Shown here one piece after another: positions 35,029 through 43,363 of a stretch of 64,000 bases of DNA (positions are counted from its first letter, which is position 1; every line of letters begins with the position of its first letter). The notes under the pieces are model-generated. The model ran no database searches. It worked only from the letters and a program-made list of their open reading frames with translations, and was not told the DNA's origin. Source of the stretch: Psychrosphaera ytuae (lineage in GTDB: Bacteria > Pseudomonadota > Gammaproteobacteria > Enterobacterales > Alteromonadaceae). The position numbers were made by a program, and so were the translations under genes. The stretch is from the NCBI RefSeq assembly GCF_017638545.1, contig NZ_CP072110.1, forward strand, positions 2,046,001 through 2,110,000, given 5' to 3'.

Positions 35029-35064
35029 ATAATTAGTAGTAATAACCGATCGGATGGATTAAAT

Positions 35065-35199
35065 ATGAAACGTACATTTCAACCTAGCGTTCTAAAGCGT
35101 AAGCGTACTCACGGTTTCCGTGCTCGTATGGCAACTAAAAACGGTCGTGCTGTTTTAGCGCGTCGTCGTGCAAAAGGACGTAAGTCTCTTTCTGCATAA
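35065..35199 (+). CDS. rpmH: 50S ribosomal protein L34
   Basis: A 44-aa highly basic ribosomal protein. MKRTFQPSVLKRKRTHGFR and RRRAKGRKSLSA are the universal L34 sequence. ATG 35065 is set by homology; the longer open frame from 34966 would read through the leader hairpin. rnpA begins 4 bp after the stop, the classic rpmH-rnpA pair. Confidence 0.98.
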   Translation: MKRTFQPSVLKRKRTHGFRARMATKNGRAVLARRRAKGRKSLSA

Positions 35200-35203
35200 T
35201 AAA

Positions 35204-35572
35204 GTGGATAACTTCACTTTTCCAAGGGAGTTACGTCTTGTAACTCCCTCGCAATTCTCGCGAATATTTGACCACCCTGTCAAAGCTGTTTCAGATCACT
35301 TCACTCTCTTAGCCAAATACAATGATTTAGACCACCCACGTCTAGGATTAATCGTCGCTAAGAAAAAAGAAAAAACTGCCGTTGGTCGCAATAAAATCAA
35401 ACGCATTACCCGAGAAAGTTTTCGGTTAAATCAACACAACCTACCAAATATTGATATAGTAGTGCTCGCCCGAGATGGCATTGGTCAGGTAGATAACGAA
35501 AAACTCAACAAGCAGTTAAAAAAACTATGGAAAAAAATCGCTCTCCGTTGCGAACAATCCTTAAAAAAATAG
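35204..35572 (+). CDS. rnpA: ribonuclease P protein component
   Basis: The 122-aa basic protein assists the RNase P RNA in 5-prime tRNA maturation. The start is GTG at 35204, giving MDNFTFPRELRLVTPSQF, aligned with the E. coli N-terminus, which also uses GTG. The RNR-type motif is GRNKIKRITRESFR. A longer frame from 35168 lies inside rpmH and is dismissed. It overlaps yidD by 46 nt. Confidence 0.95.
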   Translation: MDNFTFPRELRLVTPSQFSRIFDHPVKAVSDHFTLLAKYNDLDHPRLGLIVAKKKEKTAVGRNKIKRITRESFRLNQHNLPNIDIVVLARDGIGQVDNEKLNKQLKKLWKKIALRCEQSLKK

Positions 35573-35793
35573 TAAGAGGCTATCAGCTCCTTATTAGCCC
35601 ATGGTTTCCTGCAAAGTGCCGTTTTCATCCAAGCTGTTCAGAATATACAATTGAAGCAATTGATCAGCATGGATCAGCAAAAGGTACTTGGTTAAGTGTT
35701 AAACGTATTCTAAAATGCCACCCTTTCAGTGAAGGCGGATTCGATCCGGTTCCACCTTCAACCACAATAGACAAAAATAAAGAAGAGAAATAA
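35527..35793 (+). CDS. yidD: membrane protein insertion efficiency factor YidD
   Basis: An 88-aa membrane-associated protein that aids insertion by YidC. LISPWFPAKCRFHPSCSEYT with its conserved cysteines is the family signature, and CHPFSEGGFDPVP follows. It lies between rnpA and yidC as in nearly all relatives, overlapping rnpA in another frame. Confidence 0.95.
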   Translation: MEKNRSPLRTILKKIVRGYQLLISPWFPAKCRFHPSCSEYTIEAIDQHGSAKGTWLSVKRILKCHPFSEGGFDPVPPSTTIDKNKEEK

Positions 35794-35798
35794 GCGCT

Positions 35799-37448
35799 AT
35801 GGAATCGCAACGTTCGTTCTTAGTTATTGGTTTAGCCTTGGTTAGCTTTTTGCTATTCCAACAATGGCAAGTCGATTACAATACGCCAGCTCCTCAGCAA
35901 GTAACTCAAACTGTTGCTCAACAGGAAACTGGATTACCAAACGCAAACACTAATTCACAAGCTGATTTACCAGCGGCGGATTCTGTTGCGCTCGTTGAGC
36001 CTCAAGCGCCAGCGAATAAAGATCTAATCAAAGTCGTAACAGACACATTAGAAGTCTTAATTGATCCACAAGGTGGTGACGTAGTATCTGCAACTCTACT
36101 GCAATACGATGAAACTCACCTATCTGAAGAAAAATTCCACCTGTTAAAACAAACGCCAGCATACATTGCTATGTCAGGTCTAGTAGGACCTCAAGGTCCA
36201 GACGCAGCCACTGAAGGCCGACCTTTGTATCGCGCAGAACAACAAGAGTGGATGCTCGAAGGTAGTGAACTAACAGTACCTTTGACTTATCAAACAGAAG
36301 ATGGCTTAACAGTAAAGAAAACGTTTAAATTTACTCGCGGCTTACACTCAATTGATGTTGCGTTTGAACTACAAAACAACTCTGACAAAGCAGCTCAAGT
36401 TGTTCCTTTCTTTCAGTTGAAACAAGAGATCACTGAACAAGAAAGCAGTATGATGATGCCGACCTACCGCGGCAGTGTATATTCAACCGCGGACAGTGCA
36501 TACGAAAAACACGACTTTGATGATATGGCTGATGACAAGCTAAACGAAAACACCAAAGGTGGTTGGATTGGTATGATTCAACATTATTTCGTTGCCGCTT
36601 GGGTACCTAGCCAGGAACTTCAAAACAACATTTACTCGCGCTCGATAGGCAATGGTTCAGCAGCAATCATTGGAGTTAAATCACCAGCAGTTGTTATTCA
36701 ACCAGGTGCGACAGAAACTCTATCCGCAACATTGTTTGCAGGTCCTAAAAATCAAGAAGAGTTAGCAAATATTCACAACACTCTAGATTTGACTGTCGAC
36801 TACGGATTCTTATTCTTTATTTCACAAATCCTATTCTCTGGTCTGGCGGCGATTTACGGATTTGTAGGTAACTGGGGTATTGCAATTATTATCATCACTA
36901 TTGTTGTGAAAATGCTGATGTACCCTCTTACCAAAAAACAATACGAATCAATGGCAAAAATGCGTGCGCTTCAGCCTAAGATGGAGCAATTAAAAGCGCG
37001 TTTTGGTGATGACCGTCAGAAGTTTGGTCAAGCGACAATGGAGCTATACCGCAAAGAGAAAGTAAACCCAATGGGTGGTTGTTTGCCTCTGTTGCTCCAG
37101 ATGCCGATCTTACTTGCTCTTTATTGGGTATTCTTGGAAAGTGTCGAGCTTCGTCACGCACCATTTGGCCTTTGGATCACAGACCTTTCTGCGAAAGACC
37201 CATACTATGTATTGCCGGTATTATTTGGTGCTTCAATGTGGTTAATGCAAAAGTTATCACCGACGCCTTCTGCCGACCCAATGCAACAAAAGATGATGAT
37301 GTGGATGCCTGTACTGTTCTCAGTATTCTTCTTGTGGTTCCCAGCAGGTCTAGTTCTTTACTGGTTGGTATCAAACGTTATCTCGATCATCCAAATGGTC
37401 GTGATTTATCGCGCAATTGACAAAAAGCAAGCGGCGAAAAAGTCATAA
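35799..37448 (+). CDS. yidC: membrane protein insertase YidC
   Basis: A 549-aa inner-membrane insertase (E. coli 548). It has an N-terminal helix (FLVIGLALVSFLLFQQW), a large periplasmic beta-domain (about 55-335) and a C-terminal conserved domain of five helices: IAIIIITIVVKMLMYPLTKKQYESM, GGCLPLLLQMPILLALYW, and the final LVLYWLVSNVISI. It works alone or with SecYEG, including for ATP synthase subunit c, encoded about 8.5 kb downstream. It is last in the rpmH operon and is followed by a terminator. Confidence 0.97.
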   Translation: MESQRSFLVIGLALVSFLLFQQWQVDYNTPAPQQVTQTVAQQETGLPNANTNSQADLPAADSVALVEPQAPANKDLIKVVTDTLEVLIDPQGGDVVSATLLQYDETHLSEEKFHLLKQTPAYIAMSGLVGPQGPDAATEGRPLYRAEQQEWMLEGSELTVPLTYQTEDGLTVKKTFKFTRGLHSIDVAFELQNNSDKAAQVVPFFQLKQEITEQESSMMMPTYRGSVYSTADSAYEKHDFDDMADDKLNENTKGGWIGMIQHYFVAAWVPSQELQNNIYSRSIGNGSAAIIGVKSPAVVIQPGATETLSATLFAGPKNQEELANIHNTLDLTVDYGFLFFISQILFSGLAAIYGFVGNWGIAIIIITIVVKMLMYPLTKKQYESMAKMRALQPKMEQLKARFGDDRQKFGQATMELYRKEKVNPMGGCLPLLLQMPILLALYWVFLESVELRHAPFGLWITDLSAKDPYYVLPVLFGASMWLMQKLSPTPSADPMQQKMMMWMPVLFSVFFLWFPAGLVLYWLVSNVISIIQMVVIYRAIDKKQAAKKS

Positions 37449-37487
37449 CAACGACCCGTCATTTTCTTTTTAAAATGAAGTACAATT

Positions 37488-37518
37488 AAAGGCGACCCTG
37501 TGTCGCCTTTTCTTTTTT
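37488..37518 (+). terminator. Rho-independent terminator after yidC
   Basis: A 9-bp perfect stem AAAGGCGAC/GTCGCCTTT with a 5-nt loop CCTGT and a T-rich tail, between yidC and mnmE. Confidence 0.9.
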
Positions 37519-37536
37519 TAGATTTAGAGATTAAGT

Positions 37537-38916
37537 ATGAGTAACCCGTTTGAAAATGTAGAAACTATAGTGGCCCAAGCAACAGCCCCTGGTAAAGGTG
37601 GCGTTGGCATTATTCGTGTTTCTGGCCCTTTATCTGTGCATGTCGCTGAGCAAATAGCGGGCAAATGCCCAAAGCCCCGATATGCAGATTATCTAACATT
37701 TAAAGGCTTGGACGGCAGTGTACTCGATCAGGGAATCGTTTTGTTTTTTAAAGGCCCTAACTCATTCACTGGTGAAGACGTTGTAGAATTTCAGGGTCAC
37801 GGTGGACCCGTCGTAATAGACTTATTATTACAAGAAATTACAAAAATCGATGGCATCCGTATGGCCCGTGCAGGTGAGTTCAGCGAACGCGCATTTTTAA
37901 ATGACAAAATCGATTTGGCTCAAGCTGAAGCAATTGCTGACCTAATAGAAAGTACATCAGTACAAGCAGCAAAGTCAGCTTTACAATCTCTTCAGGGCGA
38001 GTTTTCGAATAAAATACATCAACTCGTCGAGCTCATGATCCAACTGCGTATCTACGTCGAAGCGGCGATTGATTTTCCTGATGAAGAGATCGACTTTTTG
38101 TCAGACGGAAAGGTAGCTGGAGATCTCGATCACATTATTGAGTCTGTTGAACGTGTTAAGCAACAAGCACAACAAGGCGCAATTATGCGTGAAGGCATGA
38201 AAGTGGTTATCGCTGGACGTCCAAATGCGGGTAAATCTTCTCTACTAAATGCTTTATCAGGAAAGGAAAGTGCCATCGTAACGGATATCGCAGGAACGAC
38301 TCGAGATGTCCTCAAAGAACATATCCATATAGACGGAATGCCACTACATATTATCGACACAGCTGGCTTACGTGAAAGCCCAGATACGGTAGAACAAATC
38401 GGTATTGAACGCGCATGGAAAGAAATAAAAGAAGCTGACAAAGTGCTGCTTATGGTCGACGCAACCACAAATGACGACATAGACCCTCATAAGATCTGGC
38501 CCGAATTTATCGATCAATTACCCGAAAATATGCCGTTAACTATCGTCAGGAACAAAATTGATTTGATCGGTGAAGATAACGCTGGCATTACAACAATCAA
38601 TGACCTACCCGTGGTATCTATATCCGCACAAAACCAATTGGGCATTGCAGAGTTAAAACAGCACTTAAAAGCAGCTGTGGGCTTTGAAGGGAGTACAGAA
38701 GGTACGTTCATGGCAAGACGCAGGCATTTAGACGCTATAGACCGTGCCTATTCACACTTATTACAAGGCAAAGACCAGTTACATTCATTTATAGCTGGTG
38801 AGATATTGGCAGAGGAATTGCGCATTGCTCAACAACATCTAAATGAGATCACAGGGGAGTTTAGCTCTGATGATCTACTTGGGCGGATCTTTAGTTCATT
38901 TTGTATTGGAAAATAG
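37537..38916 (+). CDS. mnmE: tRNA uridine-5-carboxymethylaminomethyl modification GTPase
   Basis: Works with MnmG to install cmnm5 on the wobble uridine of tRNAs. The 459 aa comprise an N-terminal folate-binding domain (about 1-120), helical region, and an inserted G domain (about 218-380). The G domain shows GRPNAGKSSLLNAL, TRDVLKEH, DTAGLRE and RNKIDL. The essential C-terminal cysteine is present in the final CIGK (C456). It follows the yidC terminator by 18 bp. Its partner MnmG is encoded just across oriC. Confidence 0.97.
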   Translation: MSNPFENVETIVAQATAPGKGGVGIIRVSGPLSVHVAEQIAGKCPKPRYADYLTFKGLDGSVLDQGIVLFFKGPNSFTGEDVVEFQGHGGPVVIDLLLQEITKIDGIRMARAGEFSERAFLNDKIDLAQAEAIADLIESTSVQAAKSALQSLQGEFSNKIHQLVELMIQLRIYVEAAIDFPDEEIDFLSDGKVAGDLDHIIESVERVKQQAQQGAIMREGMKVVIAGRPNAGKSSLLNALSGKESAIVTDIAGTTRDVLKEHIHIDGMPLHIIDTAGLRESPDTVEQIGIERAWKEIKEADKVLLMVDATTNDDIDPHKIWPEFIDQLPENMPLTIVRNKIDLIGEDNAGITTINDLPVVSISAQNQLGIAELKQHLKAAVGFEGSTEGTFMARRRHLDAIDRAYSHLLQGKDQLHSFIAGEILAEELRIAQQHLNEITGEFSSDDLLGRIFSSFCIGK

Positions 38917-38948
38917 CCAAAGAAATTTAAATAGGACACATAATTACA

Positions 38949-39383
38949 ATGATATACATATATGTAGGGACCGAAACTGGTACTGCAGAATACGTAGCAG
39001 ATGAACTAATTGATGTTTTAAATGAGCATGATTTAGCTCATCAATTAGTAGAAAATGACGAACTGCCGGATGTAAACAATGGGGACATTTGGCTTTTTTG
39101 TACTTCAACACATGGTGCAGGTGAAGTACCAAATAACCTTAAACCCATATATAACATGTTGCTCAGCAAAGATTCATTAGAGGGCCTTAAACACCTTGTG
39201 ATAGGTTTAGGAGACTCAAGTTATGACACCTTTTGTCACGCTGCTAAAGCAATACATACGACCCTAATCAACAAGGGATCTGCATCGGTTTCAGAACCAA
39301 TTCTTGCAGATGCCATGTCAGATGAACTTCCTGAAGACCTGATTATTCCTCAATTTAACGCATTAATAAGCGATCTATCCTAG
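38949..39383 (+). CDS. mioC: flavodoxin-like protein MioC
   Basis: A 144-aa FMN-binding protein. The phosphate loop is GTETGTAEYVADEL at the N-terminus; STHGAGEVPNN and GLGDSSYDTF are the other flavin-contact loops. The physiological electron-transfer role remains unclear, although biotin synthase support has been reported for E. coli MioC. As in E. coli it sits directly beside oriC, and its transcription towards the origin may influence initiation. A 28-bp palindrome follows 18 bp after the stop. Confidence 0.93.
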   Translation: MIYIYVGTETGTAEYVADELIDVLNEHDLAHQLVENDELPDVNNGDIWLFCTSTHGAGEVPNNLKPIYNMLLSKDSLEGLKHLVIGLGDSSYDTFCHAAKAIHTTLINKGSASVSEPILADAMSDELPEDLIIPQFNALISDLS

Positions 39384-39390
39384 TTTTTGC

Positions 39391-39795
39391 GATCTTGATC
39401 TGGATCTAGATAAAATTTTATTTAGATCCGATCAATTCACATCTCACCACCTTTGTTGCGCTCTTTTTCGCCTGATCACATTTTATCTAATAGTTATTAA
39501 CAATATTCACACAGTAGTATTCTTTGTTAGCTAGGGGTGTGTATAAGATCGTTAAGATCATTTGATCTAACTGATAATATCCAAAGAATAAGATCTGTCG
39601 CTATTTCTGGTGTGGATAAGATCGCACTTTGTCTACAAGGTTATTGCGATTAGATCCAAGCTAGATCACAAGATATGATCCTCAGAAGATCCTAAAAAAT
39701 AATGAAAAATTCGACTTACTAACAGAAATTCAAATGCTAATAGTAATAAAAATAAAAGATCTTTAAATAGATCTTATATTTAATTAGTGATCTGA
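39391..39795. other. chromosomal replication origin oriC
   Basis: The mioC-mnmG gap holds 18 GATC sites within about 400 bp and a 19th at 39882. DnaA boxes are TGTGTATAA at 39538-39546 and TGTGGATAA at 39611-39619 (minus-strand TTATACACA and TTATCCACA). One-mismatch boxes lie at 39513-39521 and 39577-39585. The mnmG side is an AT-rich unwinding region (about 39692-39795) with GATC-led repeats. One reads GATCTTTTATTTT on the minus strand, fitting the E. coli 13-mer pattern GATCTnTTnTTTT. Layout equals E. coli oriC, with DUE next to mnmG. GATC density implies Dam/SeqA control. Confidence 0.92.
39402..39429. repeat. 28-bp near-perfect palindrome beside mioC
   Basis: Arms of 14 bp beginning GGATCTAGATAAAA, with no spacer and one mismatch, 18 bp after the mioC stop. 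Each arm contains a GATC. It could be a mioC terminator, a cruciform, or a dimeric protein site at the origin edge. Confidence 0.7.
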
Positions 39796-39835
39796 ATGAC
39801 TTGAGTACGGGAACAAAATGGGCAATAAATAACCG

Positions 39836-39864
39836 TTTAAATCCCTTTAAAAGCAAGATAGAAT
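39836..39864 (+). promoter_or_regulatory. candidate promoter for mnmG
   Basis: TTTAAA and TAGAAT with a 17-bp spacer, 47 bp before the mnmG ATG, just past the unwinding region. Pattern match only. Confidence 0.35.
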
Positions 39865-39910
39865 ACGCGCCCTTTTTTAAGGATCCCTTTTTTGAAGTTT
39901 CGAGGTAATC

Positions 39911-41800
39911 ATGATCTTTGCTGAACAATTTGATGTCATTGTTGTTGGTGGTGGCCACGCGGGTACTGAAGCTGCTCTTGCAGCTGCGCGCATGGGCCAG
40001 AGTACCCTTTTGTTGACTCACAATGTTGATACACTTGGTCAAATGTCATGTAATCCTGCAATCGGTGGGATCGGAAAAGGTCACTTAGTAAAAGAAATCG
40101 ATGCCCTTGGTGGCGCTATGGCACTTGCGGCAGATGCTGGTGGTATTCAATTCCGAACTCTAAACTCTTCAAAAGGCCCGGCTGTTCGTGCGACACGCGC
40201 TCAAGCGGATAGACAGCTGTACAAAGCAGCAATCAGAACAACTTTAGAAAACCAACCTAATTTAAAAATATTCCAACAATCTTGCGATGATCTTATCGTA
40301 GAAAATGATCGAGTTGTTGGTGTAGTAACCCAAATGGGTCTTAAATTCCGCTCTAATGCCGTTGTACTGACCGTTGGTACATTTTTAGGGGGCAAGATAC
40401 ACATTGGCTTAGAAAACCACTCTGGAGGCCGTGCAGGCGATCCTCCGTCTATTGCTTTAGCTGACCGTTTACGCGAATTACCATTCCGTGTAGATCGTCT
40501 TAAGACGGGTACACCACCTCGTATTGACGCGAGAACAATCGATTTTTCTGTAATGCAAGCTCAGCCAGGTGATACTCCAACGCCTCATTTTTCATTTATC
40601 AGTAAAGATGGGTGTCATCCACAACAGATACCTTGTTTTATCACTTACACAAATGAGAAAACTCATGATGTTATTCGAGGTGGATTAGACCGTTCACCAA
40701 TGTACTCAGGAGTTATCGAAGGGATTGGGCCAAGATACTGCCCGTCAATTGAAGATAAAATAGTTCGCTTCGCAGATAAAGATCGACACCAAATATTCGT
40801 CGAACCGGAAGGATTAACAACTCACGAAGTATACCCTAATGGAATCTCGACAAGTTTACCTTTTGACGTACAGGTTGAATTAGTTCATTCAATTGCTGGT
40901 TTTGAAAATGCGCACATTACGCGTCCAGGCTATGCCATTGAATATGATTATTTTGATCCGAGAGATCTCAAACCAACACTAGAAACCAAGTTTATTGACG
41001 GACTGTTCTTTGCTGGTCAAATCAATGGTACGACAGGCTATGAAGAAGCTGGTGCTCAAGGCTTAATCGCTGGTATGAACGCAGCTCTTCAGGTCCAAGA
41101 CAAAGAAGCTTGGGCACCAAGTCGCGATCAAGCATATATCGGTGTATTGATTGACGATCTTGCAACGCTTGGAACTAAAGAACCTTATCGCATGTTTACA
41201 AGTCGTGCTGAATATCGCCTACTTCTTCGTGAAGACAATGCTGATCTTCGCCTGACAGAAAAAGGTCGTAAGCTAGGTTTAGTTTGTGATGAGCGCTGGC
41301 GTATTTTTAATGAAAAAATCGAGCAAGTCGCAATTGAAAAAGAGCGTCTTAAATCAAATTGGATCCACAAAGATCACCCAGCGGTTGATCAAGTTAACGA
41401 GTTATTAAAAACACCTATCGCTCGTGAAGCGAGTTTAGAAGACTTGGTGCGTCGCCCTGAAGTTCGTTATGACGATTTGATGAATATTGAAGGTGTTGGA
41501 CCTGCAAACAGTAATAAACAAGCTGCAGAACAAGTTGAAATCCAGATCAAATATCAGGGTTACATCGACCGCCAACTGCAAGAAATTGCTAAACAGCAAA
41601 AACATGAAAACACTGAAATACCTAAAGAATTTGATTACAGTGCAATTAGTGGCTTGTCTAACGAAGTTATCGCAAAGTTAGAAGATGCACGTCCTGATAC
41701 AGTTGGCCAAGCATCTCGTATTTCTGGTATCACACCAGCTGCGATCTCTATGATCCTTGTTTATCTCAAAAAACAGGGCGCTCTTCGCAAAACTGCCTAA
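39911..41800 (+). CDS. mnmG: tRNA uridine-5-carboxymethylaminomethyl modification enzyme
   Basis: The FAD-binding partner of MnmE, 629 aa as in E. coli. VVVGGGHAGTEAALAAARMG is the dinucleotide-binding fold; CNPAIGGIGKGH, GLKFRSNAVVLTVGTFLGG and GQINGTTGYEEAGAQGL are family signatures. The C-terminal helical part (about 550-629) recognises MnmE and tRNA. It is the first gene rightward of oriC and precedes rsmG and parAB. Confidence 0.98.
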   Translation: MIFAEQFDVIVVGGGHAGTEAALAAARMGQSTLLLTHNVDTLGQMSCNPAIGGIGKGHLVKEIDALGGAMALAADAGGIQFRTLNSSKGPAVRATRAQADRQLYKAAIRTTLENQPNLKIFQQSCDDLIVENDRVVGVVTQMGLKFRSNAVVLTVGTFLGGKIHIGLENHSGGRAGDPPSIALADRLRELPFRVDRLKTGTPPRIDARTIDFSVMQAQPGDTPTPHFSFISKDGCHPQQIPCFITYTNEKTHDVIRGGLDRSPMYSGVIEGIGPRYCPSIEDKIVRFADKDRHQIFVEPEGLTTHEVYPNGISTSLPFDVQVELVHSIAGFENAHITRPGYAIEYDYFDPRDLKPTLETKFIDGLFFAGQINGTTGYEEAGAQGLIAGMNAALQVQDKEAWAPSRDQAYIGVLIDDLATLGTKEPYRMFTSRAEYRLLLREDNADLRLTEKGRKLGLVCDERWRIFNEKIEQVAIEKERLKSNWIHKDHPAVDQVNELLKTPIAREASLEDLVRRPEVRYDDLMNIEGVGPANSNKQAAEQVEIQIKYQGYIDRQLQEIAKQQKHENTEIPKEFDYSAISGLSNEVIAKLEDARPDTVGQASRISGITPAAISMILVYLKKQGALRKTA

Positions 41801-41894
41801 GAACAAAAACTAATCAGGCAGAGAATTATCACTAGGTATGGCGGGCTTTGCTCGCTATACTTCTACCAATTTTTACAATTCCGACCTTATCAAA

Positions 41895-42527
41895 ATGTTA
41901 AAAAACAAACTTATTCAATTGATCGACCAAACGGATTTAACGGTTTCAGAACAGCAAATAGACCTTTTAGTTGGTTACGTCGAACGTTTGGATAAGTGGA
42001 ACAAAGCGTATAACCTGACGTCGGTTCGCGATCCAAAACAAATGTTAGTCAAACATATAGTTGATAGCTTGGTTGTGAGTCCTTACTTATCTAAAACACC
42101 AAATTCTAATGGTAAGTTTATCGATGTAGGTACTGGACCCGGCTTACCAGGTATGCCGTTGGCAATTACCAATCCCGATTTAGATTTTAGCTTGTTAGAC
42201 TCATTAGGTAAGCGAATAAGATTTATCACTCAAGCCTGCTTTGAAATGAAAATCAATAATGTTTCACCGATTCAAAGTCGCGTAGAGGATCATCAAGGTC
42301 AATACGCAGGTGTATTGAGTCGTGCATTTGCTTCTATCAGCGATATGGTGAACTGGAGTCATCATTTGGTTGCACCAGATGGTCGTTTTTTTGCATTAAA
42401 AGGTCAGGTCGATAAAGAAGAAATTGAAGACTTACCGAATTTTGTTAAAGTTGAAGAAATTATTAAGTTGTCTGTGCCTGAACTTGAAGGCGAACGTCAT
42501 TTGGTCGTGTTAAGCAAAACATCTTAA
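41895..42527 (+). CDS. rsmG: 16S rRNA (guanine527-N7)-methyltransferase
   Basis: Methylates G527 in 16S rRNA using SAM. The 210-aa protein has WNKAYNLTSVRDP (RNA-contact region, near identical to E. coli), FIDVGTGPGLPG as SAM loop, and VLSRAFASISDMVNW. ATG 41895 gives the E. coli-like N-terminus MLKNKLIQL; the frame runs open back to 41838 without a convincing ribosome site. Loss of RsmG gives low-level streptomycin resistance in several bacteria. Confidence 0.95.
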   Translation: MLKNKLIQLIDQTDLTVSEQQIDLLVGYVERLDKWNKAYNLTSVRDPKQMLVKHIVDSLVVSPYLSKTPNSNGKFIDVGTGPGLPGMPLAITNPDLDFSLLDSLGKRIRFITQACFEMKINNVSPIQSRVEDHQGQYAGVLSRAFASISDMVNWSHHLVAPDGRFFALKGQVDKEEIEDLPNFVKVEEIIKLSVPELEGERHLVVLSKTS

Positions 42528-42553
42528 CCAGTTTCAAAGGGAATAACCGTAAC

Positions 42554-43336
42554 GTGGCAAAAATAATAGCAATAGCCAATCAAAAAGGTGGAGTGGGAAA
42601 AACAACATCCGCTGTCAACTTAGCTGCATCTATGGCTGCAACGAAGCGCAAAGTGTTATTGATAGACTTAGATCCACAGGGCAATGCCACTATGGGTTCA
42701 GGTGTCGATAAATATGATGTCGAATACAGCGCTTACGATCTGCTCGTTGAAGACACGCCTTTTGAAAAAGTTGTCCAAACCGAAACTTCAGGGGGCTATC
42801 ACGTCGTCGCTGCAAATGGTGATGTAACGGCTGCCGAAGTTAAAATGATGGAAATGTTTGGCCGTGAATTACGATTAAAAACGGCGCTTTCTAAAGTACA
42901 ACAAAACTACGACTTTATTTTTATCGATTGTCCACCGAGTCTGAACATGTTGACGGTAAATGCTATGGCCGCGGCCGACTCGGTAATTGTTCCAATGCAG
43001 TGTGAGTATTATGCACTGGAAGGTTTGACTGCACTAATGGACACCATTAGCCAATTGGCGGCAATTGTTAACCCGAATTTAAAAATAGAAGGCATTCTTC
43101 GCACTATGTACGATCCTCGCAATCGTTTGGCGAATGATGTGTCAGAACAACTCAAACATCACTTCGGCGATAAAGTATATCGCACGGTTATTCCTCGAAA
43201 TGTTCGCTTGGCGGAAGCTCCGAGTTTCGGTTCACCAGTGATGTATTACGACAAATCTTCATCAGGCGCTAAAGCCTACTTGGCCCTTGCTGGTGAAATT
43301 CTTCGTCGTTCAGATAAAAACAATAACGCTGCGTAA
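42554..43336 (+). CDS. parA: chromosome partitioning ATPase ParA (Soj)
   Basis: A 260-aa deviant Walker-type ATPase that binds DNA nonspecifically and moves ParB-parS complexes. The motif QKGGVGKTTSAVNLA (about 9-23) contains the signature lysines; FIDCPPSLNMLT is Walker A-prime/B. There is no N-terminal HTH, so it is the small chromosomal type. The start is GTG at 42554 with AAAGGGA upstream. It pairs with parB 27 bp later; parS sites occur in recF. Confidence 0.96.
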   Translation: MAKIIAIANQKGGVGKTTSAVNLAASMAATKRKVLLIDLDPQGNATMGSGVDKYDVEYSAYDLLVEDTPFEKVVQTETSGGYHVVAANGDVTAAEVKMMEMFGRELRLKTALSKVQQNYDFIFIDCPPSLNMLTVNAMAAADSVIVPMQCEYYALEGLTALMDTISQLAAIVNPNLKIEGILRTMYDPRNRLANDVSEQLKHHFGDKVYRTVIPRNVRLAEAPSFGSPVMYYDKSSSGAKAYLALAGEILRRSDKNNNAA

Positions 43337-43363
43337 ATCGCGGTTTTTGTGTAAAGGAAAGTT

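Larger units (their letters stand above)
34615..35064. other. dnaA-rpmH divergent intergenic region
   Basis: 450 bp without a convincing gene. It is AT-rich and contains DnaA boxes TTATCCACA at 34686-34694 and 34879-34887 and a near box TGTGAATAT at 34914-34922. A TATACT at 34920-34925 may be the -10 for rpmH. A G+C-rich hairpin at 35004-35028 lies 36 bp before rpmH in its leader. It must hold the promoters for dnaA and rpmH. In Pseudomonas this interval is the origin; here the better origin is next to mnmG. Confidence 0.7.

Noticed and set aside
34615..35064. dnaA-rpmH interval as the main oriC
   Set aside because: It has DnaA boxes, but lacks the GATC cluster and 13-mer repeats that mark 39391-39795.
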